The notes under the pieces: model-generated
Told to the model about the DNA's origin: nothing
What the model saw: only the letters and a program-made list of their open reading frames with translations
Databases searched by the model: none
NCBI GenBank assembly: GCA_029224185.1
Contig: CM055190.1
Location: 19,847,015-19,911,014, forward strand
Source: Karalla daura
Lineage: Eukaryota > Chordata > Actinopteri > Chaetodontiformes > Leiognathidae
Reading direction: 5' to 3'
DNA length: 64,000 bases
Position numbers and translations under genes: made by a program
Part shown: positions 46,741-61,039 of the stretch, one piece after another
Layout of the letters: each line of letters begins with the position of its first letter
Numbering within the stretch: position 1 is the first letter of the stretch

Positions 46741-49700
46741 GATCGCCTGTGAGTGGGAGGCTGAGTGAGCAGGTTGAGACCATTTGTCAGAGGAGCTATT
46801 TACGTGTCTTCTCCAGTGCAGATATTTGAGCTTTTGCACACAACCTCGAGGCCTTTTCAAATTATAGTGGCATTTGGCAATTAGCTGGCCTTTTTATAGC
46901 CCTGATGTTACACTGACTTCGTGGATTTGCACATTTGTTGCTCCCAAGGTGGCAGTCTCAATGTCTCTTTTTTTCCACGAATCATGGTTTATTTTAACAT
47001 CAAAGGGTCCCATGATTTTAGAAAATTGTTCTCTTGTGGAAGGAGTCAAGATGTTCCACCAGACATTTGCTGATGAGAAATGTCAGTGTCTGCTAACCTG
47101 CTGCACAAACGCAGGTCTGAGCGGAAAAACGGATTTATCAAAAAAGTGTGAAATGCCATAATATTTGTGGTTTGCTGATCAGTTCTCTGTCTTGACGTCA
47201 TACTCAAGATATCTGCCTTGATCTTACTGTTTTCACCCCTTCCACACATAAGGTTTTCACTTCTTCCACACACATCATGAACCAAAGTAGGGCCCTGCCT
47301 CTGTGAATTATCCTTCCTGTGTTCTCTAGTTCATTTTACATGTCCTCAAGTTAATTCCACTCCTAATTAACTACCTTTGAAAGGAATCTGTGTGATAATT
47401 ATCACAAGGAGCTGGAACGGAAGCAATCACACTCCGCACAATTTATTCCCCACCACAGGGGAAAACCCTACAGAGTCACCCGTCACCCTCTGGCTTTTCT
47501 TTTTCTTTTTTTTTCCCTTTTGTCCTGTAAAATCACCTTTAGAAGAGAACAAAAAAGTCTTCCTCTGACAAATACTCCTGCTGCTTTTGCTCTGGTGTGA
47601 TATATTTGCACAAATAATTATTATAATAGAATCACCGTGAATGCAGAAGTAGAATGAATAAACAGAAGTGAGACCAGAAAAACCCAGAGGCTGTCCCTAA
47701 GTCCCGCAGAAGACATATTAATAACATCTATTGTGAGAATAATGCTTAAACAGAACACACAGTGCAAAGCACCCAAACCCACCTGCCCGATGTGGTCCAG
47801 CTCTACAGGCACAGCACAGTGCGACCTGTTCCTCCCACACGCAAAGTCTTTTAAATACACTATCAGTACCTCCAGAGTTTTACACTGTCTTTGCCACTCA
47901 ATACTGAGGTCTAGGTCGACACTGAAGACGGGCATGAAATGTGAAAAAAGATCCAAAAAACATCAATGCACTAATACATCTTTTTTGCAACTAGTGTAAT
48001 TTGTAGACTAGATTTGATGAGCATTCACAGCCTCAGGACGGAGCAATTTGAGCTGACTCATCGTAAATGTCGAAAGATGTCAGCGGTGCAGCAGCTGATG
48101 TGCTTTTATTGGTTTTGACACCAGCAGACGTCTAAGGCTCAAATGAATTGACTGTAATACTGGATCATGATGGTGAAGACAATGCATGTAGTGCATGTAG
48201 ATTAATTTGTTTCCACCTCCTTTTCGATCGCCACCGTGTTAATGGTTTGACTCTTATACTGTGTGAGGGCAGAAGCTGCTTTTAACGGAACAGCACTAAA
48301 ATGTATGACCAGCTAGTTATCTGACTTCAATAAACTGCGGTGTCAGGTGGAGACGAGGCTCATACAATAAAAAGGTTGTCTCTTACACCTTACAAGGTCT
48401 TTTTCTTTTTTTTTGTAAAGCATTGTCCCAAAGGTCTTGGTTTTAATTTGATGTGATCACGCTTACAAGGTAACAAAGCCCTGCAGATAACAGTCGGCTG
48501 GTGTGTAAAAGGAGGAAGGTACAAAGGTGTGTGTGCTCTTTCAATACATCACTGATAGGTCCGCAGATGGACCTACTGGCCCTGCACCGCTACAATACCT
48601 TAATGAAGTCCTTTTTTAAAACCCAGGATGAGAAGGCAGCGCTGTCTGTGCTCCTACAGAGTAAATTAGATTGACTTCTAAACTCAAGAGGAACAGATGA
48701 TGCAAATGTCACACTTGATCAATTGATGTGACTGAATTAACTAATGCACCTGCAGACTGCACCTTACATAAACATAAAGCATCGGCTGCCGCTTCCCTGC
48801 AACGTGCAAGGTGAGGGAACACCGGGTAATGCTGAGTGGACTGACATGCTTCCTGAAAATAATGGGGTAAATTCCAGCAGGAGTGACATATTTCTCACAG
48901 AGAAGTAAAAAGAGAAACACGTTGGCAGGCAGAGTGTAGAAGGATGTGAGAAATGAGATTTAACTAATCTTCAAACGACAGCACGCCACAGTGATCTAAG
49001 ACTTTTTCAGGAGGGAAACCCGGTCAAACCGGTGTCTGTTGCTCTGAACATGTTGAATGAATGATTTCCTGCTGCTGCTGTGTGCTCGGAGAATACAAAT
49101 ATATTTCATTACATTATTTAAGCCTTTAACACTGTGACAAGGTGCAGACATCAGGTTTGCGCGCGCACACACAGGTCATTGCAAATTCAATGGAGCCGGG
49201 AGAAAAACGTTTCAGTCCAGGCCATTTCTTCGCAGAACATTTCCAATTAGTCTTCATATTTTAACCTGTGAAAACACAATAATATCTTTACGCTGTTTCT
49301 AGAGTATTTCTAGTTTAAGATGGTGTTAAACTGCTTGGCAGCAGCTCATTAACACTGTGCTTTGACCTGTATGCTGAGCAGGGGTTGAGGAGGTGACGTC
49401 CGCTGACAATAATGCCTTGGCCGTATTTTAATTATGATTAAATTGCTTATTATTTCTCCAGCATTTCATTTTTTACAGCAAGAGAATAATTGCTTAAACT
49501 CCTTATTTATTTGCACTGTGTTGTGTACATCCTGACATCACAGTCTGACTCTTTGGCTCTGACTGTGGTTTCTCAGAAAAGTTTGAAGATCATCACGGCC
49601 AACGTTGCTATGTTTTGCCACTGAATAATCTCACTGTAAAAAATGAATCCCATCACGTCCATTTGTGAGAGTGGGTGATTGTCAAGGTTACGCAACCCCT

Positions 49701-50729
49701 TATTTACTTAGTAACCTAAGTAAGTAATTTCCAAAACATGGCACCGCTTACCTCATTTCGTAAATGCCAAATAGTTCCAGAGATGCTGCATGATTTAGAT
49801 GAAACAGGCAAACTGAGTTTACCAGATTCTATTTCTGATAAAGACGATACAAAGATACAACAAAAGGCTGCAGGAACTCCTAGTTTAGTTCATAGCCGAA
49901 GCCTGAGTTACAGTGAATTCAACGTCTCTTATGAAGCACATTTACCGCATGGAAAAATAGGTGCAAGAGATGACACATGAAAAGAATTGAAAAATAGCCG
50001 AAAGTTAGCTCATTTCATTTTCCAATTCTCCTGAATAAATCAGAGTTGGTTTAATAGAGAGGAACTTTACTCTCAGATAGGCGTTTCAGGGAAAATGTCC
50101 AGTTGTGAATTCCATTCGGAGCACAGGCAGTGTCTCAGATGATAAAAACCCTCTCACAGGCCAGTGAGCCTTTTCATCACTCAGGTAACATAAATACAAT
50201 TTTTAGGATGTTCTGAAGTCAAGAAGTCCAATTTCCCCTTTACTCCTCTGAAAACCTTCATCTCCCAAAGAATCAAGTTCGTGGTTTCTGTGTAGTTTGG
50301 AGTGCTGTGGTCTGGAGGTTCCCCAAGGCCACATTGATCTGGCTCTGCACTCTGATCAGATGTGGTTTCATTCCATTTCATGTTGTATTAAAAAGCATAA
50401 AAAAAGCATCCTTTCGATTTATCTTCACTCATTTCTTAAAAGTCGTGACTCACCGTGACTTCTTATATTGTCATTTTAGAGATATGAAAGTGTAGAACTG
50501 TATAAATATCTTGTGGTTCACATGCATGGATTGCTAAAGATTCAGAGCTTGAGGGGGCTTTAGCTTTAGGGTGCACCCGCTGTTTCCCACTGCAGCCCTG
50601 GACTCTGCTCCGCATGTCTCTCCAATAAAAAACAAGTACTCGAGAATGAAATCTCTGCATAAGAGCAAATGTTGTAAATGTACTGCTGCTCACGTGTCGC
50701 TTGATCACAGCCACACACGGAGAGAGACG

Positions 50730-50750
50730 CACACACACACACACACACAC
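50730..50750 (+). repeat. (CA)10 microsatellite
   Basis: A short pure repeat following a GA run. Confidence 0.9.
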
Positions 50751-51345
50751 GCTGCAGGGGCTATAATTTGATATGACTTGGTCTTGATTACTATTTACTG
50801 TTTGTGAAGGTGAGCGAGAGACTGAACTTTGTCGGCAACAGATTCGCAGTCACAGCTCCTGTTGGCTGTTGATTTTATATCTTCTTGCCATTTCCCGTCA
50901 CCCCCTCCTTCGCTCCCCCTCCCCCAGCAGTTGTCGTGTTGCTCCTGACACAACCTGATGGAACAGGAAAGTGGATCAAATCGGCTGACAGTAAATCACG
51001 TCGGAGACTTTCCTTTTTCCTTTTTTTCCTCTTTTTTTCAAATGCACTGAAAAATGCAGGAAACTTTTCCGGGTCGATAGGAACAGCTAATGTTGAGAAG
51101 CTGATCTTGGAAGTAATTAGTCATAAACAGTAAACAATAAACAATGTGATTAATTGCTTTACACTGTACATATGCTTTGTACAAAATTGCAATTCCAGAG
51201 AAAAGTGAGTGGCAAATCCAAATTACATTAGTAATTAATTCATCAGTACATCAGTACATTAATTTAGTTGGAATAAATACATTAAAAAATACAAAGCAAA
51301 TGACTCCCTTTTGTTTGGACAATCATTGGCATGACTAATTAATAA

Positions 51346-51411
51346 TTACAACATAGCTACAATATGTTATATTACAACATAGCTACATTACAACATAGCT
51401 AAAATTAAAGC
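51346..51411 (+). repeat. Short tandem repeat, unit ACAACATAGCTAC-like
   Basis: Three adjacent copies of ACAACATAGCTA are separated by short AT-rich spacers, with a fourth degenerate copy. It lies in AT-rich intron close to the juxtamembrane exon. Confidence 0.75.
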
Positions 51412-52309
51412 TACAACAAAGCTTTAATTTTCTGCCAAATTTTGATATGTGCAAAAAATAATGTCCATGTGATGATTTGTGACAAATTATTCTAAAATAA
51501 TTTATCTGCAGAGTCAAACCTGTCACTTATTAGAACATAAACATAGATATGTGAAATTGCATCAAGCTGTTTTTCCTTCACACTTGGCATAAAAATCAAG
51601 TAATTATTAAAGTGAGATTTCAACAAAATGAGAAGTCTGCTCTTTGCTCCGATCATGTTTATTCTACTCTATGTTGCTTTCTTTGGTCTGTTTCACTGTT
51701 TTTGTAGAGAATTTTAACCTTGGAGAAGTTTAATTGCTTCATTTCCATATCTTGATGCTAAATTTCAGTTATTACCAGTTACTGTGCACCTTTCCACTCT
51801 CACATTTACTGTAAGTGTAGTTACCGTTTCTTCTTTTCATTGCCTTGTGGCTGAAAACTCAGCAACTAAGCAACCTGCTCTCCCACCTGTTGCCCATTTG
51901 TCATTTGATATAGCTGCTCTGTTAAAGTGTCCTCCCAGGTGTATTTTAAGACAGAAAATAAAGCTAATCTCTGTTAATGCATCACCATACGCAGTGAGGT
52001 AGCAAAAATCAGCGCATGTATTTTATGTTTGTTATATTATACTTAATGAATAATCATAGAAATAATATAATATATAATTATATAATATGAAATAAATATC
52101 TCAGAATACATCATAAATGAATTCTGAATTCCTTCTATTCATGATAAATGCAAATAATGCCAATTTCTCTCTGTGTGTGACCAAGAAAGGTCTTATCTCA
52201 TTTTGTTGAACAGTTTCGTATATCACTTGTAAAGTGATCTAATTTGCAAAGTGTATTCCATATTATATTTCACGATATTTCAACGATTTGTCCCTCTATC
52301 TTCTTCCAG

Positions 52310-52498
52310 GTCCAGTAGCCGTGATCAGTGGCGAGGAAGACTCTGCCAGCCCTCTTCATCATGTCAACCATGGGATAATTACACCCTGCACCCTGGACGC
52401 GGGTCCTGATGCGGTTGTCATAGGGATGACTCGAATTCCAGTGGTGGAAAATCCTCAGTACTTCAGACATGGACACAACTGCAACAAGCCGGCCAATC
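52310..52498 (+). CDS. ntrk3: ntrk3 exon: cytoplasmic juxtamembrane region with NPQY site
   Basis: This 189-nt exon starts in phase 1 (GT completes Gly) and ends in phase 1. It encodes GPVAVISGEEDSASPLHH, then LDAGPDAVVIGMTRIPVVEN followed by PQYF. This is the diagnostic juxtamembrane region of TrkC. The NPQY tyrosine (52459-52461) is the docking site for Shc and FRS2, equivalent to Tyr490 of TrkA, feeding Ras/MAPK and PI3K signalling. The acceptor is CTTCTTCCAG and the donor GTAAGT. The last codons (KPAN) differ from the mammalian KPDT that precedes the kinase. The exon is separated by more than 30 kb from the transmembrane exon, leaving room for alternative ends. Confidence 0.97.
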
Positions 52499-55144
52499 GT
52501 AAGTGTTTTCTTGTTTTCTCTCCTCGCCGCTGTTGACCATGAGACGCCATTACAGGTGATTCGACCTTTAATGGAGGCACAAAGGGACCTTTGAAATGCA
52601 CAACGTATACGAAAGAGTATGGCACTTAAGAAGCTCCCACAGAATGTAACGCGCTGCAGCGGAAAGTGCAGCATCTGGCCGGAGAGGCAGACATCAGACA
52701 CGGCGTCTTTACGAGCCCCATTCTGGCGGCTGCATCTCCGCTGTAATTCGCTGTTTATCTTTACAATGAGAAGCGCCTGGGACCCTTGGGGCAATACTAT
52801 AATTTAGTGTCAGCCGCAGCCTCAGCGTGATCATATGGTGTTAGCATCTGGTGGCAGCGTTCCAGGCTCTCCATATAGGGTGTGTGTGCTGAGACAGGAG
52901 CACTCGGAGTTGTGTGCGGCAGCCCCTCCCTCACCCGCGCCACCTCACTCCCTCGCTCTCCCCCGGGACTCGTGTTCCAGGTTGGGGGAAAGACAAGACC
53001 ACTTTAAGGCCTAATTACTCACAATTACATTAACCGCTCAAGAGAATGAGCAGAAAACAACTGTGCCAGCAGCCAGCCGCAGCCTGGCGCCTGCTGCTTC
53101 CCTTCCAGACGAAGCCGGTCGAACCGTCCGGATTTAGTCGGAGAGAGGGAGAGAGAGAGAGGGAAGAGTGGCAGAGTGCAAGCTCGGGCTCGTCCCGATC
53201 GCCTTCAGCTCACATCTGCATTGTTACGTCTTGGCACGTACTCAAAATGGCCACTGGACAGGCTAACAGAAGTTGACTTTTGAGCTTGAGCCAATGAGAG
53301 CGAAGGAAATCCCATTTAGAGGTGATAAATAAATAAATGACGGGTCTTATGTATTATGAATTACATGAATTGTTAATGGGCAGCCAGTGACTGATTTATA
53401 ACGTCTCATGCCTTGCACAGGAGATCTGATTGCAAGCTAATGAATAAATGACAGTGAGAGCAAATGACGCTTTCTCCTGATTACCAAGCACCTGGAATTG
53501 AAAGTCAGACTCTTACTTCGGCTTTACAGAGCGCTCTCTGCGCTGCATCCATCGCCTATTTTTTTTTTATATATGTAATTCTATTTGCGTGCATGAAATA
53601 GGAAAGTGTAGGAAATGAACCCTGAATTCATCACGAGGTTGTAATGGCCTCAGCTTTCTGCCACGGGCAGAAAAACAGAATGGCTCAGAACGGCTCCTGC
53701 CTCTGCCGATCATTCGCTGAATATGAATGCATTCCTCCCCCTCAGGAAAGGAGAGGAAATATCTGTGTATCCTTGTGTGTATCTGTTATACGTGTCTAGG
53801 TTTGTAAAAACAAACGAGTGCACGTATGTGGATGTAGGCAGATGCTCCCTCGCTTTCTCTATGTTCTGTTGTCGCTCCATGCAGGGGTCCCCTGGGGGTC
53901 CCCTGAGGGCCACTCCAGGATGGATTCAGACCCCAATTGTCCTGCCGGCCCCGTTCACCCTGCTTGTCCTCCAGCTTCACGTGTCCAAAGAGCTGCACTG
54001 CGTTTAGTTGCAGTACTGCTGCTTTATCGATGCCCAGCCACCAATCCATTATGTATTCATTCATTTACTTGAAAGCTTCTTGTCCAGAGTCGGCAACCGT
54101 GGTGTCTCTTGCACATGCACACACACCTCTGCCCAGTTCAGCCCATCAGCAATCACCCAATTGCACATACATTTAAAGAGAATGAATGAGGGTGTCAACT
54201 CTGGTGTTAATATAGAAGCTATGGAACATCGGTTTCATCAGTGGTTCAGATACTATTTTACGGCACTTTTACGATCGTTTGTGCTTTCATGCGTTTTTGG
54301 AAACTGCATGAAGGCTGTTCTCTGGTTAGCTATCACATCTTTCACTCAAATGAATGATCATGTGATTTTATGTTTTTTGCTAAACATTGCAGCAACTTCC
54401 CAAACTTTTTAAAATCAAGTGGAAATTAAGTGGAACAATACAGCTATGGAGTGCTCACATGTCCACTCTTATATGTTTAAGCTAGAATCATATGAGGAAT
54501 TAGATACTGAGGCAGAACCTTGAGCATCTACACTAAGTGGATTCCCATTTCCCATTCCCGTTTTGCATCAATGTACAAAACCTAAATATTACATAAAATA
54601 AACTGTTAATAGAAACACAGTTCTCATAGGTTGGTATAGTTGAAGTTAATTTCAAAAGTGTAATTACATCACATTACAATCACATTTATACTTACCACAC
54701 ATAGCCTACAGGGTCACATGACCCATTTGTCTCAAATAAGATGGATGCTGATATCAGGTGATACTGAACCATTTCTGAATTAGTGCTTTTCATAAAAATA
54801 CAGAAATGCAAAATGTCTTGGATGTACATCATCCTCAAAGTTATGAAAATGAATGGTTTCACCAGAAGACTTTATGAGAGTTACAGTTCAGGCACAAAAC
54901 TCTCTATGGGAACGCCTACAAGTTACAATTTTATTTTATCAAGATTGCAGAAAATATTTATGAATAATTTTATTTTTGCAGAAAACCTTTGCAGAAAAAC
55001 TCAACAACAATTGCGTATCAATATGTATGTGAGTATGTGAGTAGTATGTGAGAATTGTTGCTTCCTGTACATCATCTTTAGCCAAGAATATTCAAACTCA
55101 ACAAAACTAAGTTAACAGCTACTTTGTATTCTATGTCCTCTTTA

Positions 55145-55196
55145 AACACACGTACACACACGTACACACACACACACACACACACAGACACACACC
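55145..55196 (+). repeat. (CA)n microsatellite with CGTA interruptions
   Basis: A CA run with two ACGTAC units at its start and one CAGACA interruption. Confidence 0.9.
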
Positions 55197-58100
55197 CTCC
55201 TCTACATGTGTCTATCAGGAGTTCACTAATGTGGTAGTCAGTCCCACTGTGCTTCCAGCAATGGCCTTGTGGGTAATTTATAGAGCTCCCAGCAGTGCCT
55301 TTTCAAAAATCAGGTTCAGCAATAACCGTGAAGTGCGGGAGGAGGAGGAGGAGGAGGAGGAAGGGGCTGTTTCTGCTCTCCGCCATGCTGGCTTCTGTTA
55401 CAGCAGCTGCATGTGTTGGGAAATCACCTGCTGCAGAGCTCACACCAGTGCTTCCAGTCCGCCTTCCTGCAATGTATTATTCATGAGTGTTTGATTCTCC
55501 AGTCGATCCTGGCCAGTGTGTGTTTGCGTGTGAGTGTGTGTGTATGTGTGTGTGCATGTTTGCGTATACGCATTGTACCATCGCTTTAATAGTTCTGCAG
55601 CAATGACTGAGCGTACAATAGCTCGGCTGTCAAGAAAACAGTAAGTGCTGCTGTCGCTCCCTCACTGCTTGAGCAAATAACATAAATATCATCCAATTGC
55701 AGCTGCCCTCTGGTTGAACCTGTGCACATGCAGTTGTAAACAGCTCCAGATATCGGGGGGCAAGGCGGAGGAAAAAAAAGTGTCAGCCCCATCGTCTCTC
55801 CGATGCCAATTCGAGTGCCACCATGCAATTGGTTCATCTGCCGGGTGAACCAGTGGCCTCGACTTTGGACGCGGTAGACAGGCCAACCACGGCTGATTAG
55901 GGCATTGGTTGAGATCAGCGTTTTTTTTTTTTATTATTCCCCTCTTCCTTTTCCAGGCCTCGGCTGAAAAAAGGCCAATCCTGGGGAAATGTAGCCGCAT
56001 TAGGGAGATAAGGGCAGAAAAGGCAAAGGACAATTCTTTAGCCTAATGACAGATCTGTATCTCGCTGGATCCGCTGTCTCCCAGCAAGTGGCTTTGTTTT
56101 ATCATTCAGCTTGCTATTTTAATTACGGATTTGTCACGTCCTGCTGGCCAAATTTAGACAATAGCTTTTGATGTTGGAGTATAACGCGTAGCCTTTCATT
56201 ATATCCATGTTATTAGGGATATCACACGTGGGCATGGCTTGGACAAACCCCCTCTCTGTCCCCTCTGCTTTTTCTGTAACAGAGACATAATTATGCTCAA
56301 GGTGATGTTTTTGAAGATTAAAAATGTTTCCAGCAGAGACAAGGAGTGAGTAATTTGGCAGCTTGAAAGCTCAGCAAATGAATGGAAATGCAAAACTCTT
56401 TGATTAAAAGGCAGTTATCATGTTCAAAGCCCGTGATTTCATGAATTATAGTTTGAAACAGAACAGCCCCACAGGCTAGCCAGTTGTGAATTCAAACAAC
56501 CTACTTCAATTTGCTACTCAAGAAGTCCAAATTGAGCTCCTTTTTTTAGCTCCTGTAAGAAAGGGGTCCAATGGAAACTTTTCATGCAATGCTTTGAAAG
56601 GTATGTGCAGATGAACTGAAATCTCACTGACGACAAAGCTGCAGATCTGGTGAAAGACCAAAAAAAAAGAAAAGATCAAATGCAGAAGCCTTTTTATACA
56701 ACTCACACATAGCAGTAAGCAATGAAATCAAATAATTGAAACAGTAATTTTAAAACCTCTGCAAATACATATCATTATTGTTTTGTGATTGAGGCAACTA
56801 GAAGTCATACTGTATAAAACCCTGCAAGTGCAAGTTGAAATATCCAACATTGGTCTCCATTTTTTCTTTGACTCCTAAACTATCACTTAGTGCCTGTAAT
56901 CATGTTACTTGTTTTATCACAGATGTAAGATATATTTTATCACAGCTTCTATTTCAGCTTCAGCATTGTACGAGTGAGCTTCCCAGCTGGATGTGAAAAG
57001 TAACACATTCTCCCGAGTGTTGACAGGTCGGCACCGTAATGAATAGTTAATTTTCATCCTACAGCAGCAGAATAAAATAAAAGTGAAATATTAATATTTT
57101 TCGAGGGCAAACTTGCATAAATGTATTTTCTGCTTTTATGGAGACATTTTACACTGTATCTGCAGGGACAGAGATCTCAGGGTGGATAGCATTCCTCTCT
57201 TCTTGGAATATAATTATTTTGTTTTGGTATAGTTCGAAGAATCTCCCCTGAGCAGCAAGTGTAAAGTGCCTTGTTCTTAAGTGTACTTAATGCTTTAATT
57301 TTAATCCAGTAATAACACTGAGGGTGAGCTCAGGGAGAAGCCATTGTCAAATAGAAATCATTCACTCTTTAATCTCTGCATAGAAGTGATGTTGTGTGAA
57401 GTCCCTAAGTGTGCAAAATTAAATAAGGAAGAAATTATCATTTGTAATCTCATTCAAGTGAATTGTAGAAAATTTTACCTGGTGGTAACTTGTGAGATCG
57501 TTTTAGAAATTGTTTTCATTATGCCGCTTCATTTCCATTCAATAGAGGTTTATTTTTAGCCCCTTTTACACATTTTGCGTTTTCAGACTTTAATGACAGC
57601 TTTGTCACAGTCTTCTCGACAGCACTCAGCTGGTTCTAGTTTGCTGGAGCAACAGCAGCATCTTTCTGTGTGAACCAGCCCTTCTGTCAACACAAATACA
57701 TCTAACATTTTATACATCAACAAGGCTGCATCAGCACTGCAAGTCATCTTTGGTGCACGGTTTCCCTGTGAGTCTCAGTTTAGTGCCCAGCGTCGGGGCG
57801 AGGAGAGTCGCAGCTCACAGGTCAACGGAAGATACCTCTGCTGTGCTTTGTCCCTCAGACAAAGACACTTTGCGGTTGTTGCGCCAACATGGCCGAAACA
57901 ACTGATACACTTTGACAGAGATGCTTGTCCAACTGTTGAACTCTGTCCAGAAATGTGTGTAACCGACGCTGGGCTCACACAGCGATTCCCAGGTGTGTGG
58001 AAGTGAGAACATGGAACAGTTTGACCTTGCAGAGGGAGCCTGATGAAGCTGAAACACAGCGAGCTGAAAAAAAGAAAAAAACAACCCACAAGTACAGTGA

Positions 58101-59839
58101 ATTTTTATGGTGTTTTTGACATCCTCTGTGCCTTTACTTTCATTCTTCAAAAAAAAGTATTTTTTTCAAAACCTTTTCAAGCAAAGAAGTCAAAGCAGCT
58201 GGGGAGTGAAGGTGCCAGAAGTGTTCGCAACTCCTTGGTCATAAAAAATACGATATGAAATCATGTATATCCTTAAGATGGACACATTAATTAAAACTAT
58301 ATTAACCCTGTAAGAACACAATTTTAAGAAAGAAATGGCCTCTTAGATATTGTTTTTGTGGTCTCTGATAGAGAAATTAAAGCATTTTCAATTGTTTCGC
58401 ATTTTAGCAAGCTTTAAGGGAAAATGTGAGATATAATGTGTGATATTGTATCGATTGGGTGAAGCAGAATTTCTGCTTGTCTCTAGCTGAGAAATCAAAA
58501 TTATTTATAGAAAAAGTACTTTTAATGACATGAAAGAAATTTGCACGGTTTAATGAGATGATTTTTGCATGTAAACATATAGAGACTCAATATTACACAG
58601 CTTCATTCTTCTACATGTCACCTTAACTGTAACTTATGGTTAACAGCCAATAGCTGCTGACTGAATCCAGGCATTTACTTTACCGCCTCAGGATTTTTCT
58701 GGAGGAAATTTAAATGAACACCTAATTGGTCATGCATTTTGTGTTGTTCCATCTCAGCCACACATGGCTGTTTTTGTTTTGTTTTGGCTTTTTTTTTCCT
58801 CACGAGCCATGGTCACAGCTGAGCAGCAGTGACAAAGACGCAGGCAAGCAGCCAACCGCAGCAGGTTAGGAGGAGACGCCCACCGAGAGTCAACAGTAAA
58901 CGCTGCTGTTCACGCTGTAGTGGCCCAACGGTGCCAGCAGACACAGAGTCTCTGTGCAGCAGTGAATTTAACGGCAGCGAGCTGTTTGTGTGCTATTAGC
59001 TGCCGGGTGATACCTCGCACCCAGCTACCAAAGCACGGTGCTCGTTTTTATGGACATGTATACGTTCGTTTAATTACATTACCGTGATAGGAGAGAAGCT
59101 GTTTTCCTGCTGAAGAACACAAACTTGTCTCTTGGTATTGACAAATGAATACAGTTAACTTGAATCTACATCATATTACTCACATATACATAACACATTT
59201 CCTTTGAGAGGTATTGTAATGAAACTGCAAACTATGACTACTAAAACGCTGATTTAGACTTGAGAGGAGGCATCAGCAGCATCTCCTAGTGGTCCTGAAT
59301 GAACAGAGGTTCTTAATGTTACAGCATCCAACCTGCAAAAGACATGCTGTCAATGAGCAAGGGACGTGTGTTGATCCACCCAATACACAGAAACTTGGAG
59401 GCAGAAACTCTCAGGCACAAAGTTGAGAGGTGCTTGGAGAATACACACCCGCACAAACATGCAAACTTAAACTGATGAAAGTTGGCAGGTAGCTGTGTTG
59501 AAACACACTCGCACACACACACACTCAGACACAGGGCGAGAACAAAGCACGTCTGTGCTCCAGCAGCCCAGACCCGAGTGGCAGAGTAAATCTGCGTTGT
59601 CTCCGGGCTGCAGGACGAATGTTTGCTGGCGTCGAGGCCTCAGGTGAGCCAGGACAAATGAATGATGCTGAGCCGTGGGGATGGAGATTTAATCTCATGG
59701 CTTTTCAGGGTGCCACTCTGGGTAAATAGGCTGCAGGATGCGGCCCGAGTCTGACTACAGAGGAAACTGAAGGTTAAAGTAACTTGTCCTCACCACTGTC
59801 GATAGGCACGCTCCATAATAGCTGCTTCACTCCCTCCTC

Positions 59840-59848
59840 TGTGTGTGT

Positions 59849-59897
<49 letters not shown>

Positions 59898-59901
59898 TGT
59901 G
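59840..59901 (+). repeat. (TG)n microsatellite
   Basis: About 30 TG units with two GAGTG interruptions. Confidence 0.95.
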
Positions 59902-61039
59902 CGGATCAGGTGCCTGGAGAGTTTTCAGCAGCTGAATGCAACAAACCTAGATTGAATATTTAGATCCAGGAAATACAGCGATGGGGCCAACAGGCACAAA
60001 TGGAGTTTTTCAGTGATGCAGCTGTAGTAGTGTGGACTGCCCGCTCTATAGATTCATTATTTATTTATTTTATTTTTTAATTAATTTTGGACTTTAATTT
60101 TTAGATCCCAGCTATGAGGCCTATATTTGAAGAGGTTAATCTCGGTTGCATGAGAGGAAGACCTGTTTCTGACATTATTAAAGCAGACCACTAGTTTGAC
60201 ACATCAAAGACTATGCCCATCCATACCGTGTAAGGGAAAAAGTCTTCTGTGCCTAGCGGGAGATGTGGGATCTCAGATGCACTCTCCTCTTCAACCTAGT
60301 TGACGTTGATGGAGTACCATTATAATCAGATAATCTGCATAATTTATTCAAATTCTGAAACACAAACAATTCAAAGGGTGAAATGTTTGTCCAAAAACGC
60401 AGGGCGTCAAAGGGTGAACTTAAGCAGAGTGGTATTCTGCATGGTTCATTTTGTAATTCTTGACAAAAATGCCTTTAAAAACATCCTTCAAATGATAGTG
60501 TTGTAGGATTGTGAGGTGGTGCCACCACAGGAGCTGCAGCTTGATTACACCCTCAGCTCAACCCGTCTTCATCTATATGCAAACGTCTACAGGCAATCAG
60601 TAATGGATGGGCCTATTTTTATATCAACATTGTATGACAGTGTTTTTTCCTGTCATCTCTAATCAAAACTGCGGGCGTGTTTTAAAACAGTTGAAATGAG
60701 TTTTAAATGAAAAATCCATTTTTTTGCTAAATTGTTATCAATATTTGCTTCTCAGAGTGATCTTATCCTGTTATCCATGCAGGACGTCATTTGATTTAAC
60801 AAACAGTTCCTGAATCTGGTCTTCAGTGATGGTGGACCTTTGTCTGATTACAGCGCTGTGCATCAATTAAAGGCCACACCGTGTGTCAGTGGTCAGTGCT
60901 AAAAAGCAAACATACATAATATAAAAATGTTAATAAATAAATACATAAAACTACAGCTAATATATTTTTTGAATCATCAATTTACATACATTATTCAAAG
61001 CATGTATCTACATTATTATCTTATCGTTATCTTTTGTGT

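Larger units (their letters stand above)
21718..52309 (+). other. ntrk3: ntrk3 intron, 30,592 nt, between transmembrane and juxtamembrane exons
   Basis: This is the largest complete intron in the window. It contains a candidate alternative last exon (24700-24779 plus poly(A) signal), a weaker candidate exon (28728-28763), many TG/CA repeats, a CT repeat, two G-quadruplex motifs, a pyrimidine-rich tract (39050-39165), several diverged interspersed repeats, a CpG-rich patch (about 46520-46740), and complex low-repeat blocks that may be conserved regulatory elements (about 35320-35600, 36690-36860, 37420-37560, 44500-44720, 49410-49520). Between these I see nothing beyond AT-rich intron. Scattered short open frames are treated as chance. 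Confidence 0.8.

Noticed and set aside
47621..47956. 111-codon open frame on the - strand with hydrophobic C-terminus
   Set aside because: No family recognised, no splice or promoter context; length is within chance for 64 kb.
48284..48335. In-phase AG followed by short frame and AATAAA near 48330
   Set aside because: No pyrimidine tract adjoins the AG; judged chance.
49738..49980. 80-codon ATG open frame on the + strand, not low-complexity
   Set aside because: Looks protein-like in composition, but no family, no upstream promoter or poly(A) context, and it lies in the middle of an intron. Conservation would be needed to revive it.
51703..51962. Another in-phase acceptor (TTTTTGTAG) with short tail ENFNLGEV and AATAAA 250 bases later
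   Set aside because: The poly(A) signal is distant and the pyrimidine tract is weaker. It shows that in-phase short tails arise by chance and is a caution for the 24700 and 28728 candidates.
52270..52794. 174-codon open frame on the - strand
   Set aside because: Antisense to the juxtamembrane exon; no recognisable domain.
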